A stretch of DNA of 64,000 bases from Planctomycetota bacterium (GTDB taxonomy: Bacteria > Planctomycetota > PUPC01 > DSUN01): NCBI GenBank assembly GCA_035384565.1, contig DAOOIT010000033.1:1-64000 (forward strand), in the 5' to 3' direction. The notes beneath the pieces are model-generated. The model ran no database searches. It saw only the letters and a list, made by a program, of their open reading frames with translations, and was not told the origin of the DNA. Below are positions 8,207 through 15,949 of this stretch, in pieces (the stretch's first letter is position 1; every line of letters begins with the position of its first letter). Both the position numbers and the translations under genes were made by a program.

Positions 8207-9202
8207 CTTCCCCTCGGCGTAGGCCGCATACCGCTCCGCCACCTTCCCCTCCTTCTCATCCCCCACATGGAAGAGCACGCGGTAGCGCAGGGTGAGTTCC
8301 TTGCCCTCGTCGAGGGTGTAGGTGCCCTTCTCGGGGTTCTTCTTGTCGAAGCTCTGGATGGCGAAGGGGTTCGAGCCGAGCAAGCCGTAGGTGCGCGAGT
8401 GCCAGTAGACGCCGTCGGGCTGGCCCTGCATCTTGTGCCGGAGGTTCGAGGGGTGGTCGAAGATGGCGTAGCCGTAGCGTTTGCCGTCCACCTCGCCGGA
8501 GGCGTCCACCCACAGGGCGCGCTTGCCCCACGAGGCATTGCCCTCGTCGCCGTTGGAGTTCACGAGCCGGCCGTTCTTGCCGTCCTTGTCGGCGCGGAAC
8601 TCCGTGCGCATGCGGGTCGAACACATGCCGCCTTCCTTGGTGTCGCCGAAGACCACCTGGCCGTACTTCGCCTGGAGAGTGATCTCCAGGTCGAGGACGC
8701 GATAGGTGTCGTCCCTCGGGCGCGGGATGCGCACGGTGCGCACCTCGGCCAGTATGGGCTTCTTCTCGGCGTCGGTCCAGTCGAGGGTTTCGCGGAAGAG
8801 GCCCATCTCGGCGCCGCTCTCGACGGCCTCGAAGCTCTTGTGGATCTGCCAGCCCGCCTTGGCTGCGTTCGACCAGTTGTCTACGCCGTTCACCGCGCCG
8901 TAGGCCACCCACAGGCTCGTGTGGTGCGGATGGTCGGGCTTGGTCTCCTTCGGGTCGCCCTCGGCGAGGGGGTAGTGGCGCATCATCTGGGTCTGGTTCG
9001 GGCCGAACACGGGGTAGAAGCAGGGGCGCAGGATTCGCTGGTTCATCGAGGGCTTGGGCGCGAAGCGATAGGTGGTGAACGGCTTGCCGTCCAGGGTGAT
9101 CTCGAGGGCGTCGTCCGTCTGCTTCAGTTGCACGCCGGCTGCCTCGCTGCCCAAGGCGCTCGCGGCCGCAAGCGCCAGCAGGCACCACACAGGTGTACGC
9201 AT
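8204..9202 (-). CDS. Secreted DUF6807 (PmoA-like) family protein
   Basis: 332 residues with a signal peptide (CLLALAAASALGSEA). The motif DHPHHTSLW (about residues 88-96) and the closing AERYAAYAEGK are characteristic of the family annotated PmoA or DUF6807, common in planctomycetes and in glycan-degradation loci. The fold is a beta-sandwich; the activity is not established and the methane-oxygenase name is misleading. A paralogue of the same family is at 13920. A possible promoter on the minus strand (TTGACA at 9270-9275, weak CAGACT 17 bases on) lies in the divergent gap with the metallopeptidase gene. Its 3-prime end merges with a heptad repeat array. Confidence 0.85.
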   Translation of the reverse strand: MRTPVWCLLALAAASALGSEAAGVQLKQTDDALEITLDGKPFTTYRFAPKPSMNQRILRPCFYPVFGPNQTQMMRHYPLAEGDPKETKPDHPHHTSLWVAYGAVNGVDNWSNAAKAGWQIHKSFEAVESGAEMGLFRETLDWTDAEKKPILAEVRTVRIPRPRDDTYRVLDLEITLQAKYGQVVFGDTKEGGMCSTRMRTEFRADKDGKNGRLVNSNGDEGNASWGKRALWVDASGEVDGKRYGYAIFDHPSNLRHKMQGQPDGVYWHSRTYGLLGSNPFAIQSFDKKNPEKGTYTLDEGKELTLRYRVLFHVGDEKEGKVAERYAAYAEGK

Positions 9203-9294
9203 CGCAGGGCCTCCTGGGAAAACGTCGTGCCGTCCAAGACGCAGGTAGTCTGCCCGAAACGAGCGGCCCTGTCAAGCGCGCCTGCGGTTGGCGC

Positions 9295-9323
9295 TGGACG
9301 CGCCGCCGCAAGCCGTGTAGAAT
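9295..9323 (+). promoter_or_regulatory. Promoter of the secreted metallopeptidase gene
   Basis: TGGACG (9295-9300), 17-base spacer, TAGAAT (9318-9323). The start codon at 9370 lies about 40 bases after the expected transcription start, with GAGAGGAAGGA as ribosome site. Confidence 0.6.
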
Positions 9324-9369
9324 GCGGCCATCGACGTCGTTTCCACGGACCCTGGAGAGGAAGGAAGCC

Positions 9370-10059
9370 ATGGTGCCAGGCTCGGCTCGCGTGCTCGTGT
9401 GCTCGGCGGCGCTCGTCGCGTGCGTTACGCTGGCGGCAGGAGGCGACGCCGAGAAGGCGCGGCCGCCCGCGGCCCCGAAGCTGGAGATGACGGTGGACAC
9501 CTCGGAGGCGCCCGACATGGCCCAGTGGGCGGCCGAGGCGCGAGCGCTCTGCGAAAAGAACTACGCCATGATCCTGGAGCACCTCGGCGCGCCCGGCTTC
9601 ACGCCGCCCACGAAGGTGCGCCTGGTGTTCAAGCAGGACAAGGGCATCGCCGCCACCTCGGGCACCACGATCACGTGCATGCAGGGCTGGTTCCAGCAGC
9701 ACCCCGACGACTACGGCGCCGTGATCCACGAGCTGTGCCATGTGGTGCAGGCCTACGGCCGCCAGCGCGTGCCCGGCTGGGTGACCGAGGGCATCGCCGA
9801 CTGGGTCCGCTGGTTCAACTACGAGCCGCCGAACCGCCGCCCGCGCGTCAACCCCGCCCGAGCTCATTACACAAACGGCTATCAGGTCACCGCCGCCTTC
9901 TTCGACTGGATCGTGCGCACGAAGGACAAGACGTTTGTCAACCGCCTGAACGACGCCGTGCGCAATGGGCGCTACAAGCCGGAGTTGTTCCAGGAGTACG
10001 CAGGCAAGCCGCTCGACGGCCTGTGGGCCGAGTTCCTCGAGTCGCTTGCCAAGAAGTAG
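9370..10059 (+). CDS. Secreted zinc metallopeptidase of the plant basic secretory protein type
   Basis: 229 residues from the ATG at 9370, which has a good ribosome site (AGGAAGGA) and opens directly into a signal peptide (VLVCSAALVACVTLAAGG). The zinc motif is HELCH (residues 120-124), followed by GWVTEGIADWVRWFNYEPP, the signature of the BSP/PF04450 peptidase group in which a third metal ligand lies in the EGIADW region. Two more Cys residues near 60 and 103 may form a disulfide. It would act in the periplasm or outside the cell. Three stacked hairpins separate it from the next gene. A longer reading frame upstream exists but lacks a ribosome site. Confidence 0.85.
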   Translation: MVPGSARVLVCSAALVACVTLAAGGDAEKARPPAAPKLEMTVDTSEAPDMAQWAAEARALCEKNYAMILEHLGAPGFTPPTKVRLVFKQDKGIAATSGTTITCMQGWFQQHPDDYGAVIHELCHVVQAYGRQRVPGWVTEGIADWVRWFNYEPPNRRPRVNPARAHYTNGYQVTAAFFDWIVRTKDKTFVNRLNDAVRNGRYKPELFQEYAGKPLDGLWAEFLESLAKK

Positions 10060-10080
10060 CCCCCGCCGCGACACCCGTAG

Positions 10081-10143
10081 CGACAAGCGACCCGCTTGTC
10101 GAAGCGCCGAGAAGCGGCGCAGCGCCCATTGCCAGCAATGGGC
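10081..10143. repeat. Three stacked hairpins (REP-like island)
   Basis: Perfect stems: CGACAAGC (10081-10088) with GCTTGTCG (10094-10101); GCGCCG (10104-10109) with CGGCGC (10115-10120); GCCCATTG (10124-10131) with CAATGGGC (10136-10143). They fill the gap between the metallopeptidase and UroD-like genes. No U-rich tail follows, so they look more like a dispersed repeat than a terminator. Confidence 0.7.
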
Positions 10144-10181
10144 TCCCGACGCTCGCGGCTACGACAGATGGAGAAGAGCGC

Positions 10182-11249
10182 ATGGCCGATCTCTTCGAGC
10201 CGCTGCCTCGGGAGGAAGTGATCAAGGCGGTGGAGCGCAAAGGCCCCCGCCGGATCCCGCTCGTCATGGCCAAGTGGTGGGGCGAGGGCCTCTGGGAGCA
10301 GTACGGCGAGCGCCTCCAGCACTTCGACCGCTATCCCCACGACGCCGCGATGGTGATGTTCAGCCCGCTCGACGTGGGCAAGATGGGCCTCTCGTGGCTC
10401 GGTGAGAATGCAGGCGTGAAGAAGGGCCACGACGCCGGCGGCCCGCTGTGGGACTGGAGCCATCTCGACGAGTTCATCGCCAGGATGCCCGACCCCGCGG
10501 CGTCGCCCGTCTTCGACGAGTTGCGCCCGCATGTCGAGCGTGCCCGCGCCGCGGGCCGCTACCTGCTCTTCGGTTGGTGGGGCCTCTTCTTCGAGCGCCC
10601 TTGGGGCCTGCGCGGCATGGCCAACCTGATGACCGACTACTACCTCGAGCCCGAGCGCATCCACCGGCTGCACGACGCGTTGTGCCGCCTCTACGTCGGC
10701 TACATCGAGCGGGCGGCGCGGGAGTTCCGCCCCGACGGCTTCTGGACGAGCGACGACTTGGGCAACCAGCGGCAGCTCATGATGAAGCCCGCCCACTTCC
10801 GCGAGTTCCTCAAGCCCTACTACGCCCGCGTCGGCGCCGCCTGCCGAGCCGCCCGCATGCACTTCTGGCTCCACAGTTGCGGCAACAACACCGAGGCCCT
10901 CGACGACCTCATCGAGGCCGGCGTGCAGGTCTTCCACCCGGTTCAGAAGCACACGATGGACGAGCGCGCCGTCGCCGCCCAGTATGGCGACCGCCTCACC
11001 TTCCTCGTCGGCTTCGACGTCCAGCACCTCCTCCGCGAGGGCACCCCTGAGCAGGTCCGCGCCGAAGTCCGTTACCTCGTGGACACCTTCGACCGTCCCG
11101 ATGGCGGCCTGTGCCTGGCCGCTGGCAACGGCATCGTCGCGGGGACCCCGTTCGAGAACATAGACGCGTTTCTCGATGAGGGGGTGAGATACGGGGTGGA
11201 CCGTCGCCGAAAAGCGACATGCCTGCAAGAAGGGAGAGCAAGTGACTGA
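10182..11249 (+). CDS. Uroporphyrinogen decarboxylase (URO-D) domain protein
   Basis: 355 residues. The text resembles the large, divergent URO-D group (WGLRGMANLMTDYYLEPERIHRLHDAL; FWTSDDLGNQRQLMMKPAHFREFLKPYY; HSCGNNTEALDDLIEAGVQVFHPVQ; ending GNGIVAGTPFENIDAFL). Members of this group in planctomycetes are usually not heme-synthesis enzymes but corrinoid-linked methyltransferases or proteins of unknown role. HSCGN supplies the His/Cys pair used for zinc in the methyltransferase branch. No signal peptide, so cytoplasmic. Start at 10182 is chosen because the upstream frame runs through the hairpin island. The next gene starts inside its last codons (8-base overlap), so the two are co-translated. 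Confidence 0.82.
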   Translation: MADLFEPLPREEVIKAVERKGPRRIPLVMAKWWGEGLWEQYGERLQHFDRYPHDAAMVMFSPLDVGKMGLSWLGENAGVKKGHDAGGPLWDWSHLDEFIARMPDPAASPVFDELRPHVERARAAGRYLLFGWWGLFFERPWGLRGMANLMTDYYLEPERIHRLHDALCRLYVGYIERAAREFRPDGFWTSDDLGNQRQLMMKPAHFREFLKPYYARVGAACRAARMHFWLHSCGNNTEALDDLIEAGVQVFHPVQKHTMDERAVAAQYGDRLTFLVGFDVQHLLREGTPEQVRAEVRYLVDTFDRPDGGLCLAAGNGIVAGTPFENIDAFLDEGVRYGVDRRRKATCLQEGRASD

Positions 11250-11760
11250 GGCATTGTCCGCGATTCTTGGCGCTGCAGTCGCGTGGTTGCTGTTCCGCCT
11301 CGGTCTTCAGGCCGAGACACACCGACATGTGGGCGAGCTTTATGACAAGCTGGTGGACTACCGCAAGGAGTACCCAGAGGTCCTGTCACTGGCCCGTCTC
11401 TGGAGGCCCGAGTACCTTACGCGTGTCTACCACCAGAGGTCGGACGAAGACAGGCAGTGGGCGATGTACTACGGCTATGCCGAACTGGTCTTGGGCTACT
11501 GCACGCAAGTGTTGGTGACGAGGGGCTGCGCTCTGGCGGGGCGGGCGTACACCCAACACCATCATGGCCTCGTGAAGCTGCTGCTGACCGAACACTACCC
11601 CATCGTCAAGCAGCTGGCCGCACCTGGGGGATATGCGTCTCCCCTGATCGCCCGGTTCATCGAACGACAGAGAGCGCAAGGATGGGACTGGGAGAGCAGG
11701 CATTCGGCGCTGGACAGGGTTGCCGGGCATCAGATTGCGCCGCCGACCAGCGACGGCTAA
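11242..11760 (+). CDS. Hypothetical membrane-anchored protein
   Basis: 172 residues, GTG start overlapping the end of the UroD-like gene and preceded by AAGGGAGAG. The N-terminus is one hydrophobic helix (ALSAILGAAVAWLLFRLGL); the rest is soluble and rich in Tyr, His and Arg (e.g. YDKLVDYRKEYPEVL, YAELVLGYC, AYTQHHHGLVKLL). It looks like a small protein held at the membrane with a cytoplasmic helical domain. No family recognised. Its tight coupling to the UroD-like gene is the only clue to role. Confidence 0.6.
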   Translation: MTEALSAILGAAVAWLLFRLGLQAETHRHVGELYDKLVDYRKEYPEVLSLARLWRPEYLTRVYHQRSDEDRQWAMYYGYAELVLGYCTQVLVTRGCALAGRAYTQHHHGLVKLLLTEHYPIVKQLAAPGGYASPLIARFIERQRAQGWDWESRHSALDRVAGHQIAPPTSDG

Positions 11761-11782
11761 GATGCGCGGCGCCTTGGCGCGG

Positions 11783-12127
11783 CTATCGACGCGCCATGGG
11801 CGGAAGAACGGGGACGCAGGTGGGGCGGATGGCTTCGAGGAAGCCGCCGCGGAGAGGGCTGGCGAATTCGGACGGGGTGTACGGGAGGGCCTGGATAGGC
11901 TCGAGAATCTCTGCCGCGGCTTCGCCCAACAGGGCCAGTGATCTCAGATAACCCATTCGGCGGAAGGCGCGCGAGACCACCACAAGATCAATGTCGCTGT
12001 CCGCGCCCGCTCGCCCGCGGGCGCGCGAGCCGAACAGGTAGATGGCCTCGGGGCGGATGCCGCGCCGCGAAATGGCGTCCGAATAGCGCGCGACAATGCC
12101 TGTTACCTTACGGCTTGCTCGAACCAC
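11783..12127 (-). CDS. mntA: MNT-type nucleotidyltransferase (HEPN partner)
   Basis: 114 residues from a GTG at 12127. The core motif GSRARGRAGADSDIDLVVVS matches GSX10DXD of minimal nucleotidyltransferases; the two Asp bind metal. In characterised pairs MntA AMPylates and so inactivates the HEPN RNase. The GTG start lies within the last 25 bases of the HEPN gene, so the two are translationally coupled. A longer reading frame upstream is only the opposite reading of the HEPN gene. The C-terminal region (about 60-114) is family typical but not catalytic. Confidence 0.8.
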   Translation of the reverse strand: MVRASRKVTGIVARYSDAISRRGIRPEAIYLFGSRARGRAGADSDIDLVVVSRAFRRMGYLRSLALLGEAAAEILEPIQALPYTPSEFASPLRGGFLEAIRPTCVPVLPPMARR

Positions 12128-12492
12128 TTCAGCACCTTCCTGGTCATCTGGGCGCAACGGGTGGCAAAGGCCCCGCTGAACGTGCTCGCCGAAACGCGCA
12201 GGTCGTCCGGGTATCGAGTCGGAATGCTCAGTCCCGACAACTGCCCGATGAAGGCTCTGAGTTCCTCTGGCGGATCGACGCTCGCCTTGCGTAGGAGAAT
12301 CAGCAGGTCGTGCACCTTCGGCGGCAGCTTGCCTGACTTGCTCTGGATCACCGCCTTGATCGCCTTCTCGACGGCGAGATGGCACAGGAAGACCACATGC
12401 CGCCAGTGGCCCCCTCGGAGCATGGTTCGGGCGGCGCGGAGTTCCTCTCGCGCAGACGAGACCCAATGCCTGACGGGGTCGGCAGAAGCCAT
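12103..12492 (-). CDS. hepT: HEPN-domain protein (HepT-like toxin candidate)
   Basis: 129 residues, all-helical. The core HVVFLCHLAVEKAIKAVI and the RYPDDL motif (TRYPDDLRVS, near residue 92) are typical of the PF05168 HEPN family. A R-X6-H pattern (RHVVFLCH, residues 31-38) could supply the RNase active site, although the position differs from some characterised toxins. First gene of a two-gene operon with the nucleotidyltransferase, under its own promoter (12529-12557). Classic arrangement of a type VII-like toxin-antitoxin pair. Whether it is toxic is unknown. Confidence 0.82.
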   Translation of the reverse strand: MASADPVRHWVSSAREELRAARTMLRGGHWRHVVFLCHLAVEKAIKAVIQSKSGKLPPKVHDLLILLRKASVDPPEELRAFIGQLSGLSIPTRYPDDLRVSASTFSGAFATRCAQMTRKVLKWFEQAVR

Positions 12493-12528
12493 GCGTCGAT
12501 CCTCTCACCCGCGGGGCCACTTGCGCGT

Positions 12529-12557
12529 ATTGTATGTGACCACAGGCCGGAATGCAA
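12529..12557 (-). promoter_or_regulatory. Promoter of the HEPN/nucleotidyltransferase pair
   Basis: On the minus strand: TTGCAT (12552-12557), 17-base spacer, TACAAT (12529-12534). It ends about 35 bases upstream of the HEPN start codon at 12492. Confidence 0.65.
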
Positions 12558-12633
12558 TTCCAGCGCGCGGAGGGCATGGCCCCCGATCCGGGCGGCTGTC
12601 ACCGGGAGCTACCAGGGCCGTGCGCCCCTCCTA

Positions 12634-12828
12634 TCTGTATCACCTCTGAGGGGGGAAGTGGTACAGACAGCCAGGAACGGCCACGGAGGGCACGGTATCG
12701 CCCTGGCGCCATACTTGCTCAACCTCGTGGGGGAGAAAGTGAGCAAGTATGGGGAGAAAGGCCGTAGAAGCCCGCGAATCGCCAAACCGCCATACTTGCT
12801 TAATCTGGACGATGAGCAAGTATGGCGG
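12634..12828. repeat. Cluster of three palindromes (CATACTTGCTCA family)
   Basis: Hairpin 1: TCTGTATCAC (12634-12643) with GTGGTACAGA (12658-12667), one G-U pair. Hairpin 2: CCATACTTGCTCA (12709-12721) with TGAGCAAGTATGG (12740-12752), 13 bp perfect. Hairpin 3: CCGCCATACTTGCT (12787-12800) with AGCAAGTATGGCGG (12815-12828), 14 bp perfect. They fill the gap 12578-12920 between the HEPN pair and the TIM-barrel gene; no coding sequence is seen there. Related copies at 1-103 and 43409-43540. Confidence 0.85.
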
Positions 12829-12865
12829 CGGGCCGTCTGGTTTTTCGGACTGCGCGGCCAGGCAG

Positions 12866-12894
12866 TTGGCTTTCCCCGACGGGTTTGGTATGAT
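12866..12894 (+). promoter_or_regulatory. Promoter of the exported TIM-barrel/DUF6807 operon
   Basis: TTGGCT (12866-12871), 17-base spacer, TATGAT (12889-12894), followed by the ribosome site AAGGAG and the ATG at 12921. Confidence 0.65.
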
Positions 12895-12920
12895 TGGCCG
12901 CGGGGAGAGGCTAAGGAGCG

Positions 12921-13796
12921 ATGATGATGGGTCTTCGCAACAAGAGCGGCGTTTCACGACGTGAACTGCTGAGGTTGGGCGGGCTGGGCGCGGCTGCGAG
13001 CCTGGCCGGCTGCACGCGGTGGGCTGAGCGGCTGCGAGTGACCGAACAGCCGGCCGTGGCGGCGCCGTTCCAGGTGCGGCTCGGGCTTCAGAGCTATTCG
13101 TTGCGCTCCTTCAAGTTCGACGAGGCCGTGGCGAAGATGAAGGAGGCGGGCATCGGCTTCGTGGAGTTCTTCCCCGCCCATTTCCCGATGGGGATGAAGC
13201 CGGAAGAACTCGCCGCGGCGCAGGCGAAACTGGCCGACGCCAACATCAAGGTCAACGCCTACGGCGTGTGCGGCATCGGCAAGGACGAGGCGGGCGCCCG
13301 CAAGCTGCTCGAGTTCGCGGCCAAGGTGGGGATCGAGCTGGTGTCGGTGGACCCCGCGCCCGACGCCTTCGACGCGATTGACAAGGTGCTGGCCGACTAT
13401 CCCGTGAACATCGGCATCCACAACCACGGGCCGGGCTCGCGCTGGACGACGGCCGACGGAATGCTCAAGGCGCTGGAAGGCCACCACCCGCGCTTCGGCG
13501 TGTGCCTGGACACGGGGCACCTGGCCCGCTCGGGCGACGACCCTGTGGAGGCCACCCGCAAGATCGGCGCGGCCAAACGCCTCCACGGCTTCCACTTCAA
13601 GGACGTCAATGCCCAGAAGCACGACGTGGTGGTGGGGAAGGGCACGATTGACCTGGTGGCCACCTTCACGGCGCTGAAGGAAACCGGGTTCACCGGCCCC
13701 TTCTCGCTGGAATACGAACTGGATGCGAACAACCCGATGCCTGGCATCGTGGCCTCGTTCGCCGCCATGCGCGAGGCCCTGGCGAAGGTGGTGTGA
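12921..13796 (+). CDS. Exported sugar phosphate isomerase/epimerase-like TIM barrel (lipoprotein)
   Basis: 291 residues. The N-terminus combines a twin-arginine motif (SRRELLRLGG) with a lipobox (SLAGC), so it should be a Tat-exported lipoprotein. The mature part is a xylose-isomerase-like TIM barrel (AP endonuclease family 2): QSYSLRSFKFDEAVAKMKEAG, GIHNHGPGSRW, CLDTGHLARSG, GFHFKDVN, EYELD. The His/Glu/Asp set typical of the metal site is visible. Function is probably on free or oligomeric sugars outside the cytoplasm rather than on sugar phosphates. First gene of a probable three-gene operon with DUF6807 and a second exported TIM barrel; a palindromic element fills the 123-base gap downstream. 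AAGGAG lies 6 bases before the start. Confidence 0.85.
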   Translation: MMMGLRNKSGVSRRELLRLGGLGAAASLAGCTRWAERLRVTEQPAVAAPFQVRLGLQSYSLRSFKFDEAVAKMKEAGIGFVEFFPAHFPMGMKPEELAAAQAKLADANIKVNAYGVCGIGKDEAGARKLLEFAAKVGIELVSVDPAPDAFDAIDKVLADYPVNIGIHNHGPGSRWTTADGMLKALEGHHPRFGVCLDTGHLARSGDDPVEATRKIGAAKRLHGFHFKDVNAQKHDVVVGKGTIDLVATFTALKETGFTGPFSLEYELDANNPMPGIVASFAAMREALAKVV

Positions 13797-13797
13797 T

Positions 13798-13900
13798 GAT
13801 GGACAGGATGGACAGGGGGGACTCTGTGGACCTGGTGGGCAAGGCCCAGCAGCCTTCTTGCTGTCTCGCGCACAGCGTCCATGCTGTCCATCGTGCCCCT
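13798..13900. repeat. GATGGACAG-type inverted repeat element
   Basis: Left arm GATGGACAGGATGGAC (about 13798-13816) matches the reverse complement of the right arm (13877-13895, GTCCATGCTGTCCATC) at 15 of 16 positions. It lies between two co-directional genes, with the ribosome site of the DUF6807 gene starting just after it. Same unit as at 5560-5662 and 42578-43050. Confidence 0.75.
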
Positions 13901-13919
13901 AGGCTCTAGGAGGTCCCCA

Positions 13920-15098
13920 GTGAAGGCGCTCGCTGCGCTCCTGCTCGTGGTTTCGTCGGGCGACTACGACCGCCTCGACACCCCGGTATCGGTCGCGCTG
14001 AAGCTCGGCGATGTCGGCCTCACGCCGGAGCAGGCGGGCGTGGCCCGGTTCCTGCTCGTGGAGAGGGGCACGGAGAAGGCCGAGCCGATCCTGGCCCAGT
14101 GGGACGGCGACGGCGGCCGCCTGGTCTTCGTGCTGCCGGGCAGGACACCGAAGGGCTCGACCCGCACGTTCGATCTCCAGGTGAAGACGACCGAGCAGGT
14201 GCCCGCCGCGGCCACGGCGAAGGTCACGGAAGGGAAGTGTGTGGACGTGGCGCTCGACGGCAAGCCCATCTTCCGCTATAACCACGGGGTCGTAGCCCAG
14301 TTCCCCGACAAGGCGAGCAAGTTCGACCGCGCGGGCTACTTCCATCCGCTCTGGGCGCCCTGCGGCGAGATCATCACGGGCGACTACCACCCCGACCACG
14401 CGCACCACCGCGGCGTGTGGTTCGCCTGGGTGAAGGCCGACGCCGGCCCGATCCAGGCCAACTTCTGGGAGATTCAGGAGGGGCGCGGCAAGTTCGTCAA
14501 CAAAGCCCTGGCGCCGGTCAGCGGCCCTGTTTTCGCCGGCTTTGCGGCGCAGAACGACCTGGTCAGCGGCGACAAGGCGATCCTCAGGGAAACCCTCATC
14601 GCCCGCGTTTACGCTGTGCCGAGCAACCTGCGCCTCGTGGACCTCGCTGTGCGCCACGACGCGACAGACGAGGAGGTGGTGCTGGGCAAGCTGCACTACG
14701 GCGGCCTCGGCTTCCGCGGACGCGACGAGTGGAACGAGAAGAGCGCGATCGTGGACGTGTTGACGAGCGAGGGGAAGACGCGCAAGGACGCCAATGCCAC
14801 GCGGGCGAAGTGGATTGACTTCACGGGCCGCTTGGGTGCCGAGGGATGGGGCGGCATTCTCGCCATCGAGCATCCCGCGAACCCCCGTTATCCCAACGGC
14901 GTTCGCGTGCACCCCTCGATGGCGTTCTTCAGCACCACGCTCGTGCAGCCCGACGCCTACACGATCAGGAAGGGCGAGCCGCTCATCTTGCGGTACCGCC
15001 TCGCGATCCACGACGGCAAGCCCGACAAGGCGCTGGCCGAACGCCTGGCCGCCGACTTCGCGACGCCGCCCACCGTCACGATCAGGAGAGAGCAATGA
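13920..15098 (+). CDS. Secreted DUF6807 (PmoA-like) family protein
   Basis: 392 residues from a GTG at 13920 with AGGAGG seven bases upstream. A short hydrophobic leader (ALAALLLVVSSG) is a weak signal peptide. The family motif is DHAHHRGVWFAW (about residues 160-171), aligned with DHPHHTSLW of the paralogue at 8204; a beta-rich N-terminal extension precedes it. Its stop codon overlaps the next start (ATGA), so it is co-translated with an exported TIM barrel. The pairing of DUF6807 with exported isomerase-like TIM barrels suggests a shared role on extracellular glycans. Activity unknown. Confidence 0.82.
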   Translation: MKALAALLLVVSSGDYDRLDTPVSVALKLGDVGLTPEQAGVARFLLVERGTEKAEPILAQWDGDGGRLVFVLPGRTPKGSTRTFDLQVKTTEQVPAAATAKVTEGKCVDVALDGKPIFRYNHGVVAQFPDKASKFDRAGYFHPLWAPCGEIITGDYHPDHAHHRGVWFAWVKADAGPIQANFWEIQEGRGKFVNKALAPVSGPVFAGFAAQNDLVSGDKAILRETLIARVYAVPSNLRLVDLAVRHDATDEEVVLGKLHYGGLGFRGRDEWNEKSAIVDVLTSEGKTRKDANATRAKWIDFTGRLGAEGWGGILAIEHPANPRYPNGVRVHPSMAFFSTTLVQPDAYTIRKGEPLILRYRLAIHDGKPDKALAERLAADFATPPTVTIRREQ

Positions 15099-15946
15099 AG
15101 CCCAGTCGCCGAGAGTTCCTCGCCCAGAGCGTTGCCATCGGCTCGCTCGCCGCCGGCGTGGCGCTCTCCGCCGAGGAGAAACCCCGCATCCGCATCGGCA
15201 CCGTGACCTATATGGTCTGCGCCCAGATGGACCTGCCCACGCTCATCAAGGCATGCGAGGACTCGGGGATGGAAGGCGTGGAACTGCGCACCACCCACAA
15301 ACACGGAGTCGAGCCGAAGCTCGATGCCGATGGCCGCGCGAAGGTGAGGGAGACGTTCGCCAGGACAAAGGTGAAACTCGTCGCCCTCGGTTCGGCCTGC
15401 GAATACCACGCCGCCGACCCCGCGACGGTGAAGAGGAACATCGAGCAGACCCACGCCTTCGTGCAACTCGCCGCCGACGTGGGCGCCTGGGGCGTGAAGG
15501 TGCGGCCCAATGGCCTGCGCAAGGACGTGCCCGAGGACGCCACGCTGCGCCAGATCGCGGGCGCCGTGAGGGAGTGCGGCGCCCTGGCCCAGGAGAAGGG
15601 CGTAAAGATCGTCGTCGAGTGCCACGGCGGCGGCACGTCGCGCCTCGACCGCATGGCCAAGATCATGGAATACTGCGACCACCCGGCCGTCGGGCTGTGC
15701 TGGAACTCGAACAGCGGCGAGACCGACGCGAACGGCTCGCTCAAGCCCAACTTCGACCTGTGCAAGAAGTGGATCTGGCACGCGCACATCACGGACTGCG
15801 GGGGGAACTACCCCTTCAAGGAGTTCTTCGACCTCCTGAAGGGCATCGGCTACAACGGCTACACGATGTTCGAGACCTCGTGCAAGGGCGACCCGGTCGA
15901 GTTCCTCAAGGAGCGCCGCGCCGTGTGGGAGAAGCTGGCGCTGTGA
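15095..15946 (+). CDS. Tat-exported sugar phosphate isomerase/epimerase-like TIM barrel
   Basis: 283 residues. Tat signal RREFLAQSVAIGSLAAGVALS at residues 5-25. The TIM-barrel motifs include LRTTHKHGVEPKL, CEYHAADP, VVECHGGGTSRLDRM, GLCWNSN, WHAHITDCGG and FETSCKG; these hold the usual Glu/His metal ligands. Start ATG at 15095 overlaps the DUF6807 stop by four bases. Probably periplasmic, working with the two upstream proteins. The gene converges on the hydrolase gene with a 3-base gap. Confidence 0.83.
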   Translation: MKPSRREFLAQSVAIGSLAAGVALSAEEKPRIRIGTVTYMVCAQMDLPTLIKACEDSGMEGVELRTTHKHGVEPKLDADGRAKVRETFARTKVKLVALGSACEYHAADPATVKRNIEQTHAFVQLAADVGAWGVKVRPNGLRKDVPEDATLRQIAGAVRECGALAQEKGVKIVVECHGGGTSRLDRMAKIMEYCDHPAVGLCWNSNSGETDANGSLKPNFDLCKKWIWHAHITDCGGNYPFKEFFDLLKGIGYNGYTMFETSCKGDPVEFLKERRAVWEKLAL

Positions 15947-15949
15947 GGC

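Noticed and set aside
9193..9369. Earlier start of the metallopeptidase gene at 9193.
   Set aside because: It would run through the divergent promoter region and precede the signal peptide by 59 unconserved codons.
12128..12577. Longer start for the nucleotidyltransferase at 12577.
   Set aside because: The extra 150 codons are only another frame of the HEPN gene and look random.
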